Below, piece after piece: positions 36,416-45,243 of a stretch of DNA of 64,000 nt. The DNA lies in assembly GCF_017569225.1 (NCBI RefSeq), contig NZ_CP071868.1:930001-994000 (forward strand), read 5' to 3'. Below the pieces are notes generated by a model. It had not been told where the DNA came from. It saw nothing but the letters and a program-made list of their open reading frames with translations, and ran no database searches. A program made the position numbers and the translations under genes. The stretch's first letter is position 1. Every line of letters starts with the position of its first letter. The DNA comes from Pengzhenrongella sicca (GTDB lineage Bacteria; Actinomycetota; Actinomycetes; Actinomycetales; Cellulomonadaceae).

Positions 36416-38286
36416 GTGACCTCGTTCCCATCCTTGAAGGCAGCAACGGTGGGCCCCGGCCCGTCGTCCTGGTGCTGCTCACCTGGAATGCCCTCCCGTT
36501 CACGAAGCAGTGCTACCGATCCATTCGGGCGACTGCGGGGGCCGACGTTCCGTACCGGCTCGTGTTCATCGACAACGGCAGCGTCGACGGGTCGGTCGAC
36601 TGGCTTCGGGAGCTCGCAGCTTCCGAGGCGGACGTGACGGTCGTCGAGAACCCGACGAACCTCGGCTTCACCAAGGGCGTCAACCAGGGGATCGCGGAGT
36701 CGACCGCGGCCGAAGACATCATCCTGATCAACAACGACATTCGGTTCGACGATGACGGCTGGATCGCGCGCCTGCAACAGGTTGCCTACGCCGAGCCGGG
36801 CATAGCGGTCGTCGGCTCTCGCCTGATCGACCAGAACGGTCTCGTGAACCACCTGGGCGCGTACATGCAGCCCGTGGGGATCTACGGCCAGCAGCTCGGC
36901 GGGAACGAGAAGGACGTCGGTCAGGGCGGTGGCCTCCGCGACGTCGAGGCCGTGATCTTCGCCTTGGCGTACCTCACCCGTGCAGGGCTCGACGCGCTGG
37001 GTGGGCTGGACGAGGGCTTGTTCGCGTACTTCGAGGACACGGACTACTGCCTGCGTGCGCGCCGCGCCGGGATGCGGATCGTCTACTGCGGAGACGTGTC
37101 TCCGGTGCATTTCCACAACACCTCGACCCGCGAGAACAAGGTTGACATCTGGGGGCTGCTCGGCCAGTCCCGCGAGTATTTCAGCGAGAAGTGGGGGGAA
37201 TGGCTCGATGACGGCCGCTACGACGTGGACGTCAGGTGGCGTTCCGTCGCGCACTCGCCGTTGGGTTACGCCGTGGGCAGCCGCCAGCTCATGGAGCAGC
37301 TGCACTACCAGGATGTGCGGGTCTCGTTCGAGAACGCCTACGGTGCCACGGAGCCTCCGACCGGGCATGCGCTGATCGACGACTTCATGGTCCGGGAGCC
37401 GCGAGACTCGAAGGCGATCCGAGTCTCGTACAGCCAGGCCGACGCCTTCAAGCGACGGTCGACCGGACATGAGGTCGGCTACACGATGCTTGAGGTCACG
37501 GGCCTGCCGAAGACCTGGGTCGATGGCTGCAATGCCATGGACGAGGTGTGGGTGCCGGCCTCGTTCAATGTCGACACCTTCCGCAGCAGCGGCGTGACCG
37601 TGCCGATCCAGGTCATGCCGCTCGGCGTGGACGACGTGTACTTCAACACTCAGATCAAGGGCGAGCGGATTTCGGAGGCGTTCACCTTCTTGTCCGTCTT
37701 CGAGTGGGGCGAGCGCAAGGCTCCCGAAGTCCTGCTGCGCGCTTTCGCCCAGGAGTTCTCCCGCAAGGAGAACGTCATGCTCCTCCTGTCAGTCTTCAAC
37801 CGCGACCCGTCAATCGACGTCCGCGCCGAGATCGCGAAGCTCGATCTGCCGAAGACCGCTCGAATCGTCGTGATGATCAACCCGGAGTTCGCTGGGTATC
37901 AGATGGGCTCCTTGTACCGGTCAGCCGACTGCTTCGTGCTGCCGACCCGCGGCGAGGGCTGGGGGCAGCCTGTGCTCGAGGCTATGGCCTGCGGGCTGCC
38001 GGTCATCGCTACCGGCTGGAGCGGCGTGACCGATTTCCTCGACGAGGAGGTCGGTTTCCCGCTCGAGTACTCGATGGCACCGGCCGAAGCGCGTTGCGTG
38101 TACTACGACGGGTTCGACTGGGCCGAGCCGGACAAGGACCACCTGCAGGCAAGGATGCGCGAGGTCGTCAACGGCAGTGATGTCGCGAAGAAGCGCGGCG
38201 CGCTCGCGGCCCAGCGCGTGACCGACCAGTTCACCTGGCGGCACTCCGCGGAGCGGATCGCCACGCGACTGCGCGAGATCGGATAG
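36412..38286 (+). CDS. bifunctional glycosyltransferase, GT2 domain fused to GT4 domain
   Basis: 624-residue protein. The N-terminal GT2 domain (about 17-280) resembles rhamnosyltransferases: LTWNA, DNGSVDGS, LINNDIRF (metal-binding region) and FEDTDYCLRARRAG. The C-terminal GT4 domain (about 330-624) has VFEWGERKAPEVLL and the donor-site EX7E-type segment GEGWGQPVLEAMACGLPV. The frame is open back to 36217, but the ATG at 36412 overlaps the methyltransferase stop as ATGA. Two transferases in one chain often add alternating residues of a repeat unit. Donors are unknown; GDP- or dTDP-deoxyhexose is likely from context. No membrane segment. Confidence 0.88.
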   Translation: MSDLVPILEGSNGGPRPVVLVLLTWNALPFTKQCYRSIRATAGADVPYRLVFIDNGSVDGSVDWLRELAASEADVTVVENPTNLGFTKGVNQGIAESTAAEDIILINNDIRFDDDGWIARLQQVAYAEPGIAVVGSRLIDQNGLVNHLGAYMQPVGIYGQQLGGNEKDVGQGGGLRDVEAVIFALAYLTRAGLDALGGLDEGLFAYFEDTDYCLRARRAGMRIVYCGDVSPVHFHNTSTRENKVDIWGLLGQSREYFSEKWGEWLDDGRYDVDVRWRSVAHSPLGYAVGSRQLMEQLHYQDVRVSFENAYGATEPPTGHALIDDFMVREPRDSKAIRVSYSQADAFKRRSTGHEVGYTMLEVTGLPKTWVDGCNAMDEVWVPASFNVDTFRSSGVTVPIQVMPLGVDDVYFNTQIKGERISEAFTFLSVFEWGERKAPEVLLRAFAQEFSRKENVMLLLSVFNRDPSIDVRAEIAKLDLPKTARIVVMINPEFAGYQMGSLYRSADCFVLPTRGEGWGQPVLEAMACGLPVIATGWSGVTDFLDEEVGFPLEYSMAPAEARCVYYDGFDWAEPDKDHLQARMREVVNGSDVAKKRGALAAQRVTDQFTWRHSAERIATRLREIG

Positions 38287-38293
38287 CGCCGCA

Positions 38294-38341
38294 GACCCGT
38301 CCGTTCGACGCACACGGAATGCGGCGCCGAGCGGACGGGTC
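38294..38341. terminator. hairpin between convergent genes
   Basis: GACCCGTCCG (38294-38303) pairs with CGGACGGGTC (38332-38341). The 28-nt loop has further internal pairing. It lies just after the exporter operon and can end transcripts from both sides. Confidence 0.7.
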
Positions 38342-38395
38342 AGCAAGGGGAGCGCTCCTGCTGGCGGCGTGCACGGCGTGCACGTCATGGTGAGG

Positions 38396-39448
38396 TCAGT
38401 TCAGGACGTTGTACGCCACGCCCTCGTAGGCCCAGTTCGGGTCGGCGGTGCGCAGTTGGTGCGCCTCCGCGCTGTCGGCGGTGTAGAAATGCTTGCCGAA
38501 GCGGGCGCTCCAGAACCGAAACAGCGGAGCCGTGCCGGCCGCGGTGTCGGTCGGGGCGCAGTACGCCACTCCTTCGTAGTTCCAGTTCCGGTCGTTTGCG
38601 CGAACGCTGTTCATCTCGGCTGCGCTCGAGGTGAAGAAGTGCGACTCGAACTTCGGGGAGTAGAACCGGTAGATCGACGTCAGCCCCGCCGTCGCGCACG
38701 CCTGCCCTTGGGTCGCATAGGCGGAGAAGGCTACTTTCTCGTACGTCCAGTTGGCGTCAGTCGTGTAGATGTTGATCGCCTCGTCGCCGTCGGCCGTGAA
38801 GAAGTGAGCATTGTTGTACGCCTGGCTCCAGAAGCGCTGGACAGTGACGATCGGCAAACCGAGGCCGCTCTGCGGGCCTGCGCTCACGTTCCAGCTGGGG
38901 CCGAAGGGGTTGGAGTCCGCGTAGTCGAACGAATCGCCAAGCTCAACGTAGTGGTAGGCACTGACAGCGGAGGGCGTTCCAAGGCAAGCGGCACTGGTCG
39001 ACATCGCGACGGACTTCTCGGCGGGAGCGAACGTCACGGTGACCGGACAACCAGGAACGGGAAGGGTGTTCCCTGTCTCGTCGATCACCTGGACGAGAAC
39101 CGCAGACTCGCTACCACCAACTTTTTCCAGCATGAAGTTCCCGTCACTTGCGGATACGTGCAGATATGTCCGCGAAAGCGCATTTACCAGAGTGGCGCGA
39201 TCCCACGAGCTGAAGTAGACCGTTGAGACGATCGTGCTGGCGTCCAGGCTGACCCGGTACCGCACGACATCGATCGCCGGGATGGTGCCCTCTTCGCCGG
39301 AGGGGTCGAGAAAGATCGCGGAATCCGCTGAGGCGGAGGTAGCCGACAGGCCGATGCCGAGCGCCGTGCACGCCACGAGGGCCCCCCACCGCCGCCACCG
39401 CAGCGAATGCCGTTGCGGGGGGACGCTGCCAGTCGGACGAGTAATCAC
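38396..39448 (-). CDS. exported DUF5648 repeat protein (copy A)
   Basis: 350-residue secreted protein. The GTG at 39448 has GGGAG five bases upstream and starts a signal peptide cleaved near SASA|DSA (about residue 40); the frame open to 39622 is not used in this reading. Residues 41-185 form a beta-type domain shared with the paralog at 59270, starting from the FLDPSGEEGTIPAIDVVRY segment. The C-terminal 165 residues are three or four DUF5648 repeats with the pattern F-x-FW/YS-x-F-x-x-HFFT, R-x-x-D-x-NW-x-YEG-x-AY. No enzyme motif is seen. It is convergent with the exporter operon. Confidence 0.82.
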   Translation of the reverse strand: MITRPTGSVPPQRHSLRWRRWGALVACTALGIGLSATSASADSAIFLDPSGEEGTIPAIDVVRYRVSLDASTIVSTVYFSSWDRATLVNALSRTYLHVSASDGNFMLEKVGGSESAVLVQVIDETGNTLPVPGCPVTVTFAPAEKSVAMSTSAACLGTPSAVSAYHYVELGDSFDYADSNPFGPSWNVSAGPQSGLGLPIVTVQRFWSQAYNNAHFFTADGDEAINIYTTDANWTYEKVAFSAYATQGQACATAGLTSIYRFYSPKFESHFFTSSAAEMNSVRANDRNWNYEGVAYCAPTDTAAGTAPLFRFWSARFGKHFYTADSAEAHQLRTADPNWAYEGVAYNVLN

Positions 39449-39630
39449 GAGTGCTCCCGATGTGTGAGGGGTGGTGTGTACCGATTTTTCGCCGAGGCCG
39501 TCGTCGGTACTGTCGAGAACATAGGGGTGCAAGCGCGCCTGATGTGCCCGCTTTGCCGCGCATTCGGGTGAATAAGGGCTGGATGTCACCAGCGCCCAGA
39601 CCGCTTCGATGGCGAAGGGCACGGAGGCCT

Positions 39631-39636
39631 TAGAGT
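39631..39636 (+). promoter_or_regulatory. -10 box before the excalibur-DUF5648 gene
   Basis: TAGAGT lies 25 bases before the chosen GTG at 39662, which leaves room for a short leader with the SD AAGGGGG at 39651-39657. An upstream in-frame GTG at 39635 overlaps the box and is not used. Confidence 0.5.
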
Positions 39637-39661
39637 GCCTCGCGACGACAAGGGGGTTCTC

Positions 39662-40360
39662 GTGCGGCAGTTCAGACGAGGTATGGCGGTCTTGGTGGTC
39701 GCTGCAATCGCGTTCGTGACAGCGTCATCGGTCGCGTCCGCCGCCATGGGTGTGGACCTCAATTGCAGCGACTTCAGGTACCGACAGGATGCGCAAGATC
39801 ACCTCGATGCATTTGCTGGCGACCCTGACGGGCTCGACCGCGACGGAGACGGGATCGCCTGCGAGTGGCTTCCATCGCGGCCAGTCAGCCAACCTCCGAG
39901 CAGTTTGGCTGTGGTTCCGGTCTGGCGCTTCTGGAGCCCGGGTTTCAACAACGCGCACTTCTTCACCACGAACGCAGCCGAGTCCGCGCACATCCGGGCT
40001 GGGGATCCGAACTGGAGATACGAGGGTCAAGCATTCGCGGCCTATGCGCCCGATGGGCAAGGCTGCGATGCTGCCACCGCGGTTTATCGGTTCTACTCCG
40101 TGCGTTTCCAGAGCCATTTCTTCACCGCGAGCCAGGCTGAGGCCGACAACATCCGGCTAAACGACTCCAACTGGGCGTACGAAGGAATCGCGTATTGCGC
40201 GACGACCGAGAAGGTCGTGGGGTCGACAGCCGTGTACCGGTTCTGGAGCCCGGGATTCGGAAAGCACTTCTTCACCGCGAGTGCTGCCGAGGCGGCGCAC
40301 CTGCGGGCCAACGACCAGAACTGGAACTTTGAGCGCATCGCGTACTACGTCGTTCCCTAG
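39662..40360 (+). CDS. exported protein with excalibur domain and DUF5648 repeats (copy B)
   Basis: 232-residue secreted protein. The GTG start at 39662 gives a short signal peptide cleaved at about ASSVASA|AM. Residues 28-75 are an excalibur calcium-binding domain: the Cys in NCSDF and the loop D-x-D-x-D-G-x-x-C-E (DRDGDGIACE). Three DUF5648 repeats follow (HFFTTNAAE, HFFTASQAE, HFFTASAAE) with the W-x-YEG/FE partners. It is transcribed divergently from copy A. The excalibur domain is found in bacterial surface proteins. Function is unknown. Confidence 0.82.
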   Translation: MRQFRRGMAVLVVAAIAFVTASSVASAAMGVDLNCSDFRYRQDAQDHLDAFAGDPDGLDRDGDGIACEWLPSRPVSQPPSSLAVVPVWRFWSPGFNNAHFFTTNAAESAHIRAGDPNWRYEGQAFAAYAPDGQGCDAATAVYRFYSVRFQSHFFTASQAEADNIRLNDSNWAYEGIAYCATTEKVVGSTAVYRFWSPGFGKHFFTASAAEAAHLRANDQNWNFERIAYYVVP

Positions 40361-40482
40361 GTATCTCGTGACGGCGGGAACGAGTTTCTCTGCTACCGCT
40401 GGTGTCAGCCCAGGAACGACGCCGTGATCGATCGATTCCCGGTCTCGCCGGTCCGGTCGACAACCTGATTGCGCTCGTTGCC

Positions 40483-42759
40483 CTACCCCCAGGTGGACGC
40501 GGTGTCGCCAGCGCTGCCGAAGCTGAACCCGGACGCCGCCGACCCTGACGTCAGCGTGTTCACGAGGTACCAGACCCCGGCCCGGAAGGCGCCCAACGTG
40601 TCGCGACCGTCGTGATTCCAGTCCCCGGCGACCGGCCGGTCGCCGGGGCTAGCGAACCTGACCGCCTGGACGTTCGAACCGTTCACGCCGTCGTCCATCA
40701 GGTACCAGGTGCCGTTGCGGAACACGCCGGGGCTCGCGTCGCCGTCGCCGTCCCAGTCGCCAACCACGGGCAGGTCTGCGGGCGACGCGAAGCGCACGAC
40801 GCGGACGGTCCCGGGGTCATCGGGGTAGGTCAGGTACCAGGTGCCGGTGGACGGCCGGAAGACACCGATGTCGTCCTTGCCGTCACCGTTCCAGTCACCC
40901 GCAACGGGGATGTCTGAGGCAGAGGCGAAGACCATCGTCCGGTAGGCAGCCCCGCCGCCGTCGCCGTTGCGCAGGTACCAGGTGCCCGTGGACGGACGGA
41001 AGACACCGAGCGTGGCGTCTCCGTCTCCGTCCCAGTCACCCGTGATCGGCTTGTCGGCGGCGTCGCCGTAGGCGTAGCAGGCATCGGCGGCGCCGTTGGA
41101 GTAGCCGAGCCGGCCGTACCAGGTAGACCCCCGGCGCACCATCGGGAGGTCGGCGACGGATGCGAGCACGGTCGTGCACGCCGCCGGCTGGGTCGGAGTG
41201 AAAGTGGTGGGGATGACGCGGGACTGGTATTGCGGGAAGGGCAGCCCCCCGCGACCTGCGGTGTCCCAGGCGTACACCCGGCCTGAGCCGGCGAGCTCTT
41301 CGAGGGTCCCGCCACGCGGGCCGTTGTTCGCCGCGGAGCCGACGACGACCTCGTTCGTCCCGTCTCCGTCGAGGTCTCCGATCGCGGGGCTGCCGAAGAT
41401 CGCGAACGTCGTGCCGGTGTCGGCGGAGACCTGACCGAAAAGGTCCCAGGCCTTGACGTGCCAGTTGGCGTCGGCGGCGACGATCTCGGGCCTGCCATCG
41501 CCCGTCACGTCCCCGAGCACCGGCCCGCTGAAGTGCGCGCCGCTGCCGCTGGGGGCTGTGGTCGTGCGCCCCTCGCTCGCCCAGCGGAGCGAGCCGTCCC
41601 AGTTGAGGAGGTAGACGACGCCGCCTGCGCATGATCCGTCCAGGCACGTGGAATCCGCGACCGCGATCTCGGGCCGACCGTCCCCGGAGAGATCCGCCGC
41701 GACGGCGGCGCCCAGTACGACGCCGCGCGTCGCGAAGCTCCAGCGGACAGTCCCGTTCCCGTTGACCGCGTACAGGTGATGCCCACGGCTGGCGGGTTCG
41801 CTCGGGAAGTAGCCACCGCCGATGAGCACCTCAAGACTTCCGTCGGCGTCGAGGTCGGTCAGTGTCGGAGCGCCGGCCATGAAGGAGTCCGTGCGGAACG
41901 GCCAGCCCGGCAACTCATCTCCGGTGATCGTCAAGGCGTGCACCAGGCCGCCCTTGGTCAGGACGCCGTAGGGGCGGCAGTCCCCGCAGTTGCTCTCCAC
42001 GTCGCTGCCGACCACGATCTCCGGCCGCCCGTCGCCGTTGACGTCGCCGACGGCGGCGCCCGACGCGATGCCGTCCCAGACATCTCGCGGCCAGCCGGGA
42101 AGCACGACGCCGCTGCCGTTCCAGACCCACATGAGGTGGCTGTGCGAACCGACGATCACCTCCAGGGTCCCGTTCCCGTCGAGGTCCGCGAGGGTCGGTG
42201 CAGCGATGACGCCGGTACAGGCGTTCGTGGCGCACCGCGCCGGGTAGTCGGCGTTGTAGCCGGTGAACTGAGGCCAGCCTGGCTTCAAGGTGCCGTTGGC
42301 CGCCCACGCGAACACCCACCCATTGTCCGAGCCCGCGACGACCTCCGGGGACCCGTCACCGTCGATGTCGCCCACCGCGGGTGAGCCGTTGACCGGCCCC
42401 GCCTGGACGTTGGCGTCGAGGTAGTTGCTCCAGCGCAGGGACCCGTCGTGGCCGTACACGTAGACCCGGCCGTCGAGCGAGCCGATGACGACCTCGTTCC
42501 GGCCGTCGCCGTCGAGGTCCGCAAGCGTGGGTGACGATGCCTTCGCCCAGCCGCTCGTGCCCGTACTGCCCTCGATGGGCACATTCATCGGCCGCGCAGA
42601 AGCCAGGTGCGTGGTCACCGGCCATCCCGGCTGAAGTCCCCAGGAAAGCTCCGCGGCGACCGCTGGGACGCTAGCAAGCGCCGTCAGGCCCGCCGCCAAT
42701 CCGACGGCTACGGTCATAGCGGCCAGGGACCGGAATTTCGCGATGAGGGCTTTAGGCAC
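40483..42759 (-). CDS. large exported FG-GAP/VCBS-type repeat protein
   Basis: About 758 residues. The GTG at 42759 gives a clean signal peptide (KALIAKFRSLAAM then a hydrophobic core to VAA|ELS); the frame reaches a TTG at 42786 and I could not find an SD for either, so the start is uncertain. Residues 70-500 hold about eight FG-GAP-like blades with calcium-type loops such as DLDGDGRNEV and DVNGDGRPEI, predicting a beta-propeller. The C-terminal 220 residues switch to a second repeat: GDWDGDGDATLGVFR, WYL, F-x-S-x-x-D. The latter is shared with proteins at 60555 and 61639. It has many acidic loops and no catalytic motif. Confidence 0.82.
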   Translation of the reverse strand: MPKALIAKFRSLAAMTVAVGLAAGLTALASVPAVAAELSWGLQPGWPVTTHLASARPMNVPIEGSTGTSGWAKASSPTLADLDGDGRNEVVIGSLDGRVYVYGHDGSLRWSNYLDANVQAGPVNGSPAVGDIDGDGSPEVVAGSDNGWVFAWAANGTLKPGWPQFTGYNADYPARCATNACTGVIAAPTLADLDGNGTLEVIVGSHSHLMWVWNGSGVVLPGWPRDVWDGIASGAAVGDVNGDGRPEIVVGSDVESNCGDCRPYGVLTKGGLVHALTITGDELPGWPFRTDSFMAGAPTLTDLDADGSLEVLIGGGYFPSEPASRGHHLYAVNGNGTVRWSFATRGVVLGAAVAADLSGDGRPEIAVADSTCLDGSCAGGVVYLLNWDGSLRWASEGRTTTAPSGSGAHFSGPVLGDVTGDGRPEIVAADANWHVKAWDLFGQVSADTGTTFAIFGSPAIGDLDGDGTNEVVVGSAANNGPRGGTLEELAGSGRVYAWDTAGRGGLPFPQYQSRVIPTTFTPTQPAACTTVLASVADLPMVRRGSTWYGRLGYSNGAADACYAYGDAADKPITGDWDGDGDATLGVFRPSTGTWYLRNGDGGGAAYRTMVFASASDIPVAGDWNGDGKDDIGVFRPSTGTWYLTYPDDPGTVRVVRFASPADLPVVGDWDGDGDASPGVFRNGTWYLMDDGVNGSNVQAVRFASPGDRPVAGDWNHDGRDTLGAFRAGVWYLVNTLTSGSAASGFSFGSAGDTASTWG

Positions 42760-42870
42760 CTCAGTAGTCTCACTGAAGAACGTCAATTAGGCGAGCCTCC
42801 GAGGGGTTTGCCCCAATTCACGTGCATTCCGCGGCCTACCAGGCGGACCTTCCGTGAGTCGGCCTCACGG

Positions 42871-42876
42871 TAAAGT
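42871..42876 (+). promoter_or_regulatory. -10 box of the 198-residue exported protein gene
   Basis: TAAAGT with six bases to the GTG at 42883. The GGAGGT that follows lies inside the coding sequence and is too close to the ATG at 42892 to serve it. Confidence 0.55.
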
Positions 42877-42882
42877 TCGCCT

Positions 42883-43479
42883 GTGGAGGTAATGGTGAAG
42901 AATCGCAGGTGGATCATAGTTTTTGTCGTCGTCTCGCTCGTCACGAGCGGTGTTCTGTGGCTCTCGTTCGGGGCCGGGGGAGCTGCGGCTCCCGAGGCGT
43001 CGTCCTCGACCGGAACGGCATCGGCAGCGCCCGCGCAGACGTCGGCCGGGGTCCAGCCGACCGTCGCGGCAGAAGGCTCGTCCACCCCTGTCCTCGCGAC
43101 TCCCGCGCAACCCGCTCCGGCCGCCCCCACGGCAACTGCGGGGGAGGAGCTCGCCCCCGGCGGAACCGCCGGGACGCGCGCGAGCGTCGAGGTCGTCATC
43201 ACCTATGCGACGTGGGACGACGCGACGGCGCAGGCCGAGATCAGCGGGTACGTCACGGGCGTGGTCGAGCAGTCGGGAACGTGCTCGGCGACCTTCAGCC
43301 AGGGATCGCAGACGATCGAGGTGCGCGCTGATGCGCTCGCGGACGCCACCACAACATCGTGTGGGGGCTTGATCGCCACCGGGGGCACCCTCAGCACGGG
43401 GACCTGGCAGATTAGCCTCGCCTACGACTCCGCCTTCTCCTCAGGTAGGTCGACTACCGTGTCGATAGAGGTGCCATGA
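42883..43479 (+). CDS. membrane-anchored or secreted protein of unknown function
   Basis: 198-residue protein with a basic N-terminus and one hydrophobic helix (about 10-30) that is an anchor or signal. A low-complexity Ala/Pro/Thr/Ser linker (about 32-95) follows. The C-terminal domain of about 100 residues is beta-strand rich with two Cys (SGTCSA and TTSCGG) that may form a disulfide. I do not recognise the family. The next gene overlaps it by ATGA, so it probably works with that wall-associated protein. Confidence 0.72.
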   Translation: MEVMVKNRRWIIVFVVVSLVTSGVLWLSFGAGGAAAPEASSSTGTASAAPAQTSAGVQPTVAAEGSSTPVLATPAQPAPAAPTATAGEELAPGGTAGTRASVEVVITYATWDDATAQAEISGYVTGVVEQSGTCSATFSQGSQTIEVRADALADATTTSCGGLIATGGTLSTGTWQISLAYDSAFSSGRSTTVSIEVP

Positions 43480-45242
43480 CCTACGCTCCTCGGCGTCCAC
43501 GCACGCTACCCAACCGACTGCGGCGCGCCGCTCTCGTCGTCCCGTTCATCGCGGCGCTCTTCATCGTCGGAGCCCCGGTGCCGGCGGACGCTGCCAATCT
43601 CTCGAACTTCGACCCTTCGTACCTGATCAGTGACTTGGTCTTTTACGATGCGAGCGCGATGTCGGTGGATGCGGTGCAGTCGTTCCTCGTCGCGAAGGGT
43701 GCGAACTGCGTGCCAGCGGCCGACGGCACAGCGTGCTTGAAGAACTATCGACAGAGCACCGTCTCCCGCGCGGCCGATGCGCGCTGCACCGGTGCCTACG
43801 CCGGGGCCGCGAACGAGACCGCCGCCGTCATCATCGTCAAGGTCGCGCAGGCCTGCGGCATCAATCCCCGGGTGCTACTCGTCACGCTCCAGAAGGAGCA
43901 GAGCCTGGTCACGCGTTCCAGAGCCGGCACAGCGGCCGTGTACCAGAAGGCGATGGGCTACGGCTGCCCGGACACGGCCGCGTGCAACTCCCAGTACTAC
44001 GGCTTCTTCAATCAGGTCTATTCGGCCGCGTCGCAATTTCGGAACTATGGGCTGAAACCAACGAGCTTCTCGCATCGGGTCGGCGTTGCGCAGACACTTC
44101 GGTACCACCCGAACGCCATCTGCGGAGGATCCACCGTCGTCATCCGCAACCAAGCCACCGCGAACCTGTACAACTACACGCCATACCAGCCGAACCCGGC
44201 GGCGCTCGCCGCGGGGTACGGCACCGGGGACTCGTGCTCCGCCTACGGGAACCGAAACTTCTGGTCGTACTTCACCGATTGGTTCGGTTCGACGACCTCG
44301 CCCAATCCGGTCGGTTCGTTCGACGTCGCCGCCTCGGTAGGCGGCGCAGGGGTGCGGCTCGCGGGCTGGGCGATCGATCCCGACACGACCGCACCGGTGA
44401 TGGTGCACGTCTACATCGACGGCCAGCCTTCAGGCGTGGTCGCCAACCAGCCGCGTCCGGACGTCGGTGCGGCGTATCCCGGCTGGGGCGATACGCACGG
44501 CTTCGACGTCACCCTGCCAGCCGCCGAGGGCGTGCACCAAGTGTGTGCCTGGGCCATCAACCAGCCGGCTGGCTTCAACCCGTTGCTCGGCTGCCGGGCC
44601 GTGACCGTCACAAACCATGCGCCGGTCGGGTTCGTCGATTCCGTGACGGCGACGGCGTCGTCGGTGCTGGTTTCCGGGTGGGCGATCGATCCGGATGCCA
44701 CCGACTCGCTCCAAGTGCACGTCTACATCGATGGGCAAGCGACGGTGCTCCGGGCCGACGGAGCGCGGGCCGACGTCGCAGCGGCCTACCCGGGCCAGGG
44801 TGCCGCGCATGGATTCGCGGCAGAGATCGCCGCGGGCGCTGGAACGCACCGGGTGTGCGTCTACCCGATCAACCTCCCGGCGAGCGCCAACCCGGCGTTG
44901 CGGTGCGTCACCGTGACTGTGGTGAACGCGTCTCCCATCGGCGCTCTCGACGCCGCTACGGGCGCGCCAGGATCCGTCACGGTCGAGGGCTGGGCGATCG
45001 ATCCGGAGACCAGCGCGCCGGTGCAGGTGCACGTGTACCTCGATGGCCGCTTCGCCGGGTCCGGACCGGCGGACGTCTCCCGCCCCGATGTCGCTGCTGC
45101 GTACCCGGGGCAGGGCGCCGCGCGCGGGTTCTCGCTCGCGGTGCCCGCCGCGCCCGGTTCGCACCAGGTGTGCGTCTACGCGATCAACCAACCCGTCGGG
45201 TTCAATCCCGCCGTCGGCTGCCGAGCGGTCACGAGCAGCTGA
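43476..45242 (+). CDS. exported lysozyme/transglycosylase-like protein with three Cys-containing repeats
   Basis: 588-residue secreted protein. The signal peptide ends at about ADA|ANL (residue 39). Residues 40-285 resemble a lysozyme-like fold: a helix with a likely catalytic Glu in LLVTLQKEQSL, then YQKAMGYGCPD and YYGFFNQVYSAASQFRNY. I infer glycan-strand cleavage, but the family is often left unnamed. Residues 288-588 are three diverged copies of the roughly 100-residue repeat found at 22790: G-W-x-I-D, VHVY-x-D-G, RPDV-x-x-AYPG, HGF, VC-x-x-IN, and GCRAVTV. Its stop lies one base from the stop of the convergent glycosyltransferase. Confidence 0.78.
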   Translation: MTYAPRRPRTLPNRLRRAALVVPFIAALFIVGAPVPADAANLSNFDPSYLISDLVFYDASAMSVDAVQSFLVAKGANCVPAADGTACLKNYRQSTVSRAADARCTGAYAGAANETAAVIIVKVAQACGINPRVLLVTLQKEQSLVTRSRAGTAAVYQKAMGYGCPDTAACNSQYYGFFNQVYSAASQFRNYGLKPTSFSHRVGVAQTLRYHPNAICGGSTVVIRNQATANLYNYTPYQPNPAALAAGYGTGDSCSAYGNRNFWSYFTDWFGSTTSPNPVGSFDVAASVGGAGVRLAGWAIDPDTTAPVMVHVYIDGQPSGVVANQPRPDVGAAYPGWGDTHGFDVTLPAAEGVHQVCAWAINQPAGFNPLLGCRAVTVTNHAPVGFVDSVTATASSVLVSGWAIDPDATDSLQVHVYIDGQATVLRADGARADVAAAYPGQGAAHGFAAEIAAGAGTHRVCVYPINLPASANPALRCVTVTVVNASPIGALDAATGAPGSVTVEGWAIDPETSAPVQVHVYLDGRFAGSGPADVSRPDVAAAYPGQGAARGFSLAVPAAPGSHQVCVYAINQPVGFNPAVGCRAVTSS

Positions 45243-45243
45243 T

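Noticed and set aside
38349-38358. GGAGCGCTCC palindrome resembling a CebR operator
   Set aside because: Three mismatches to the consensus over 14 bases, and it lies between the 3' ends of two convergent genes.
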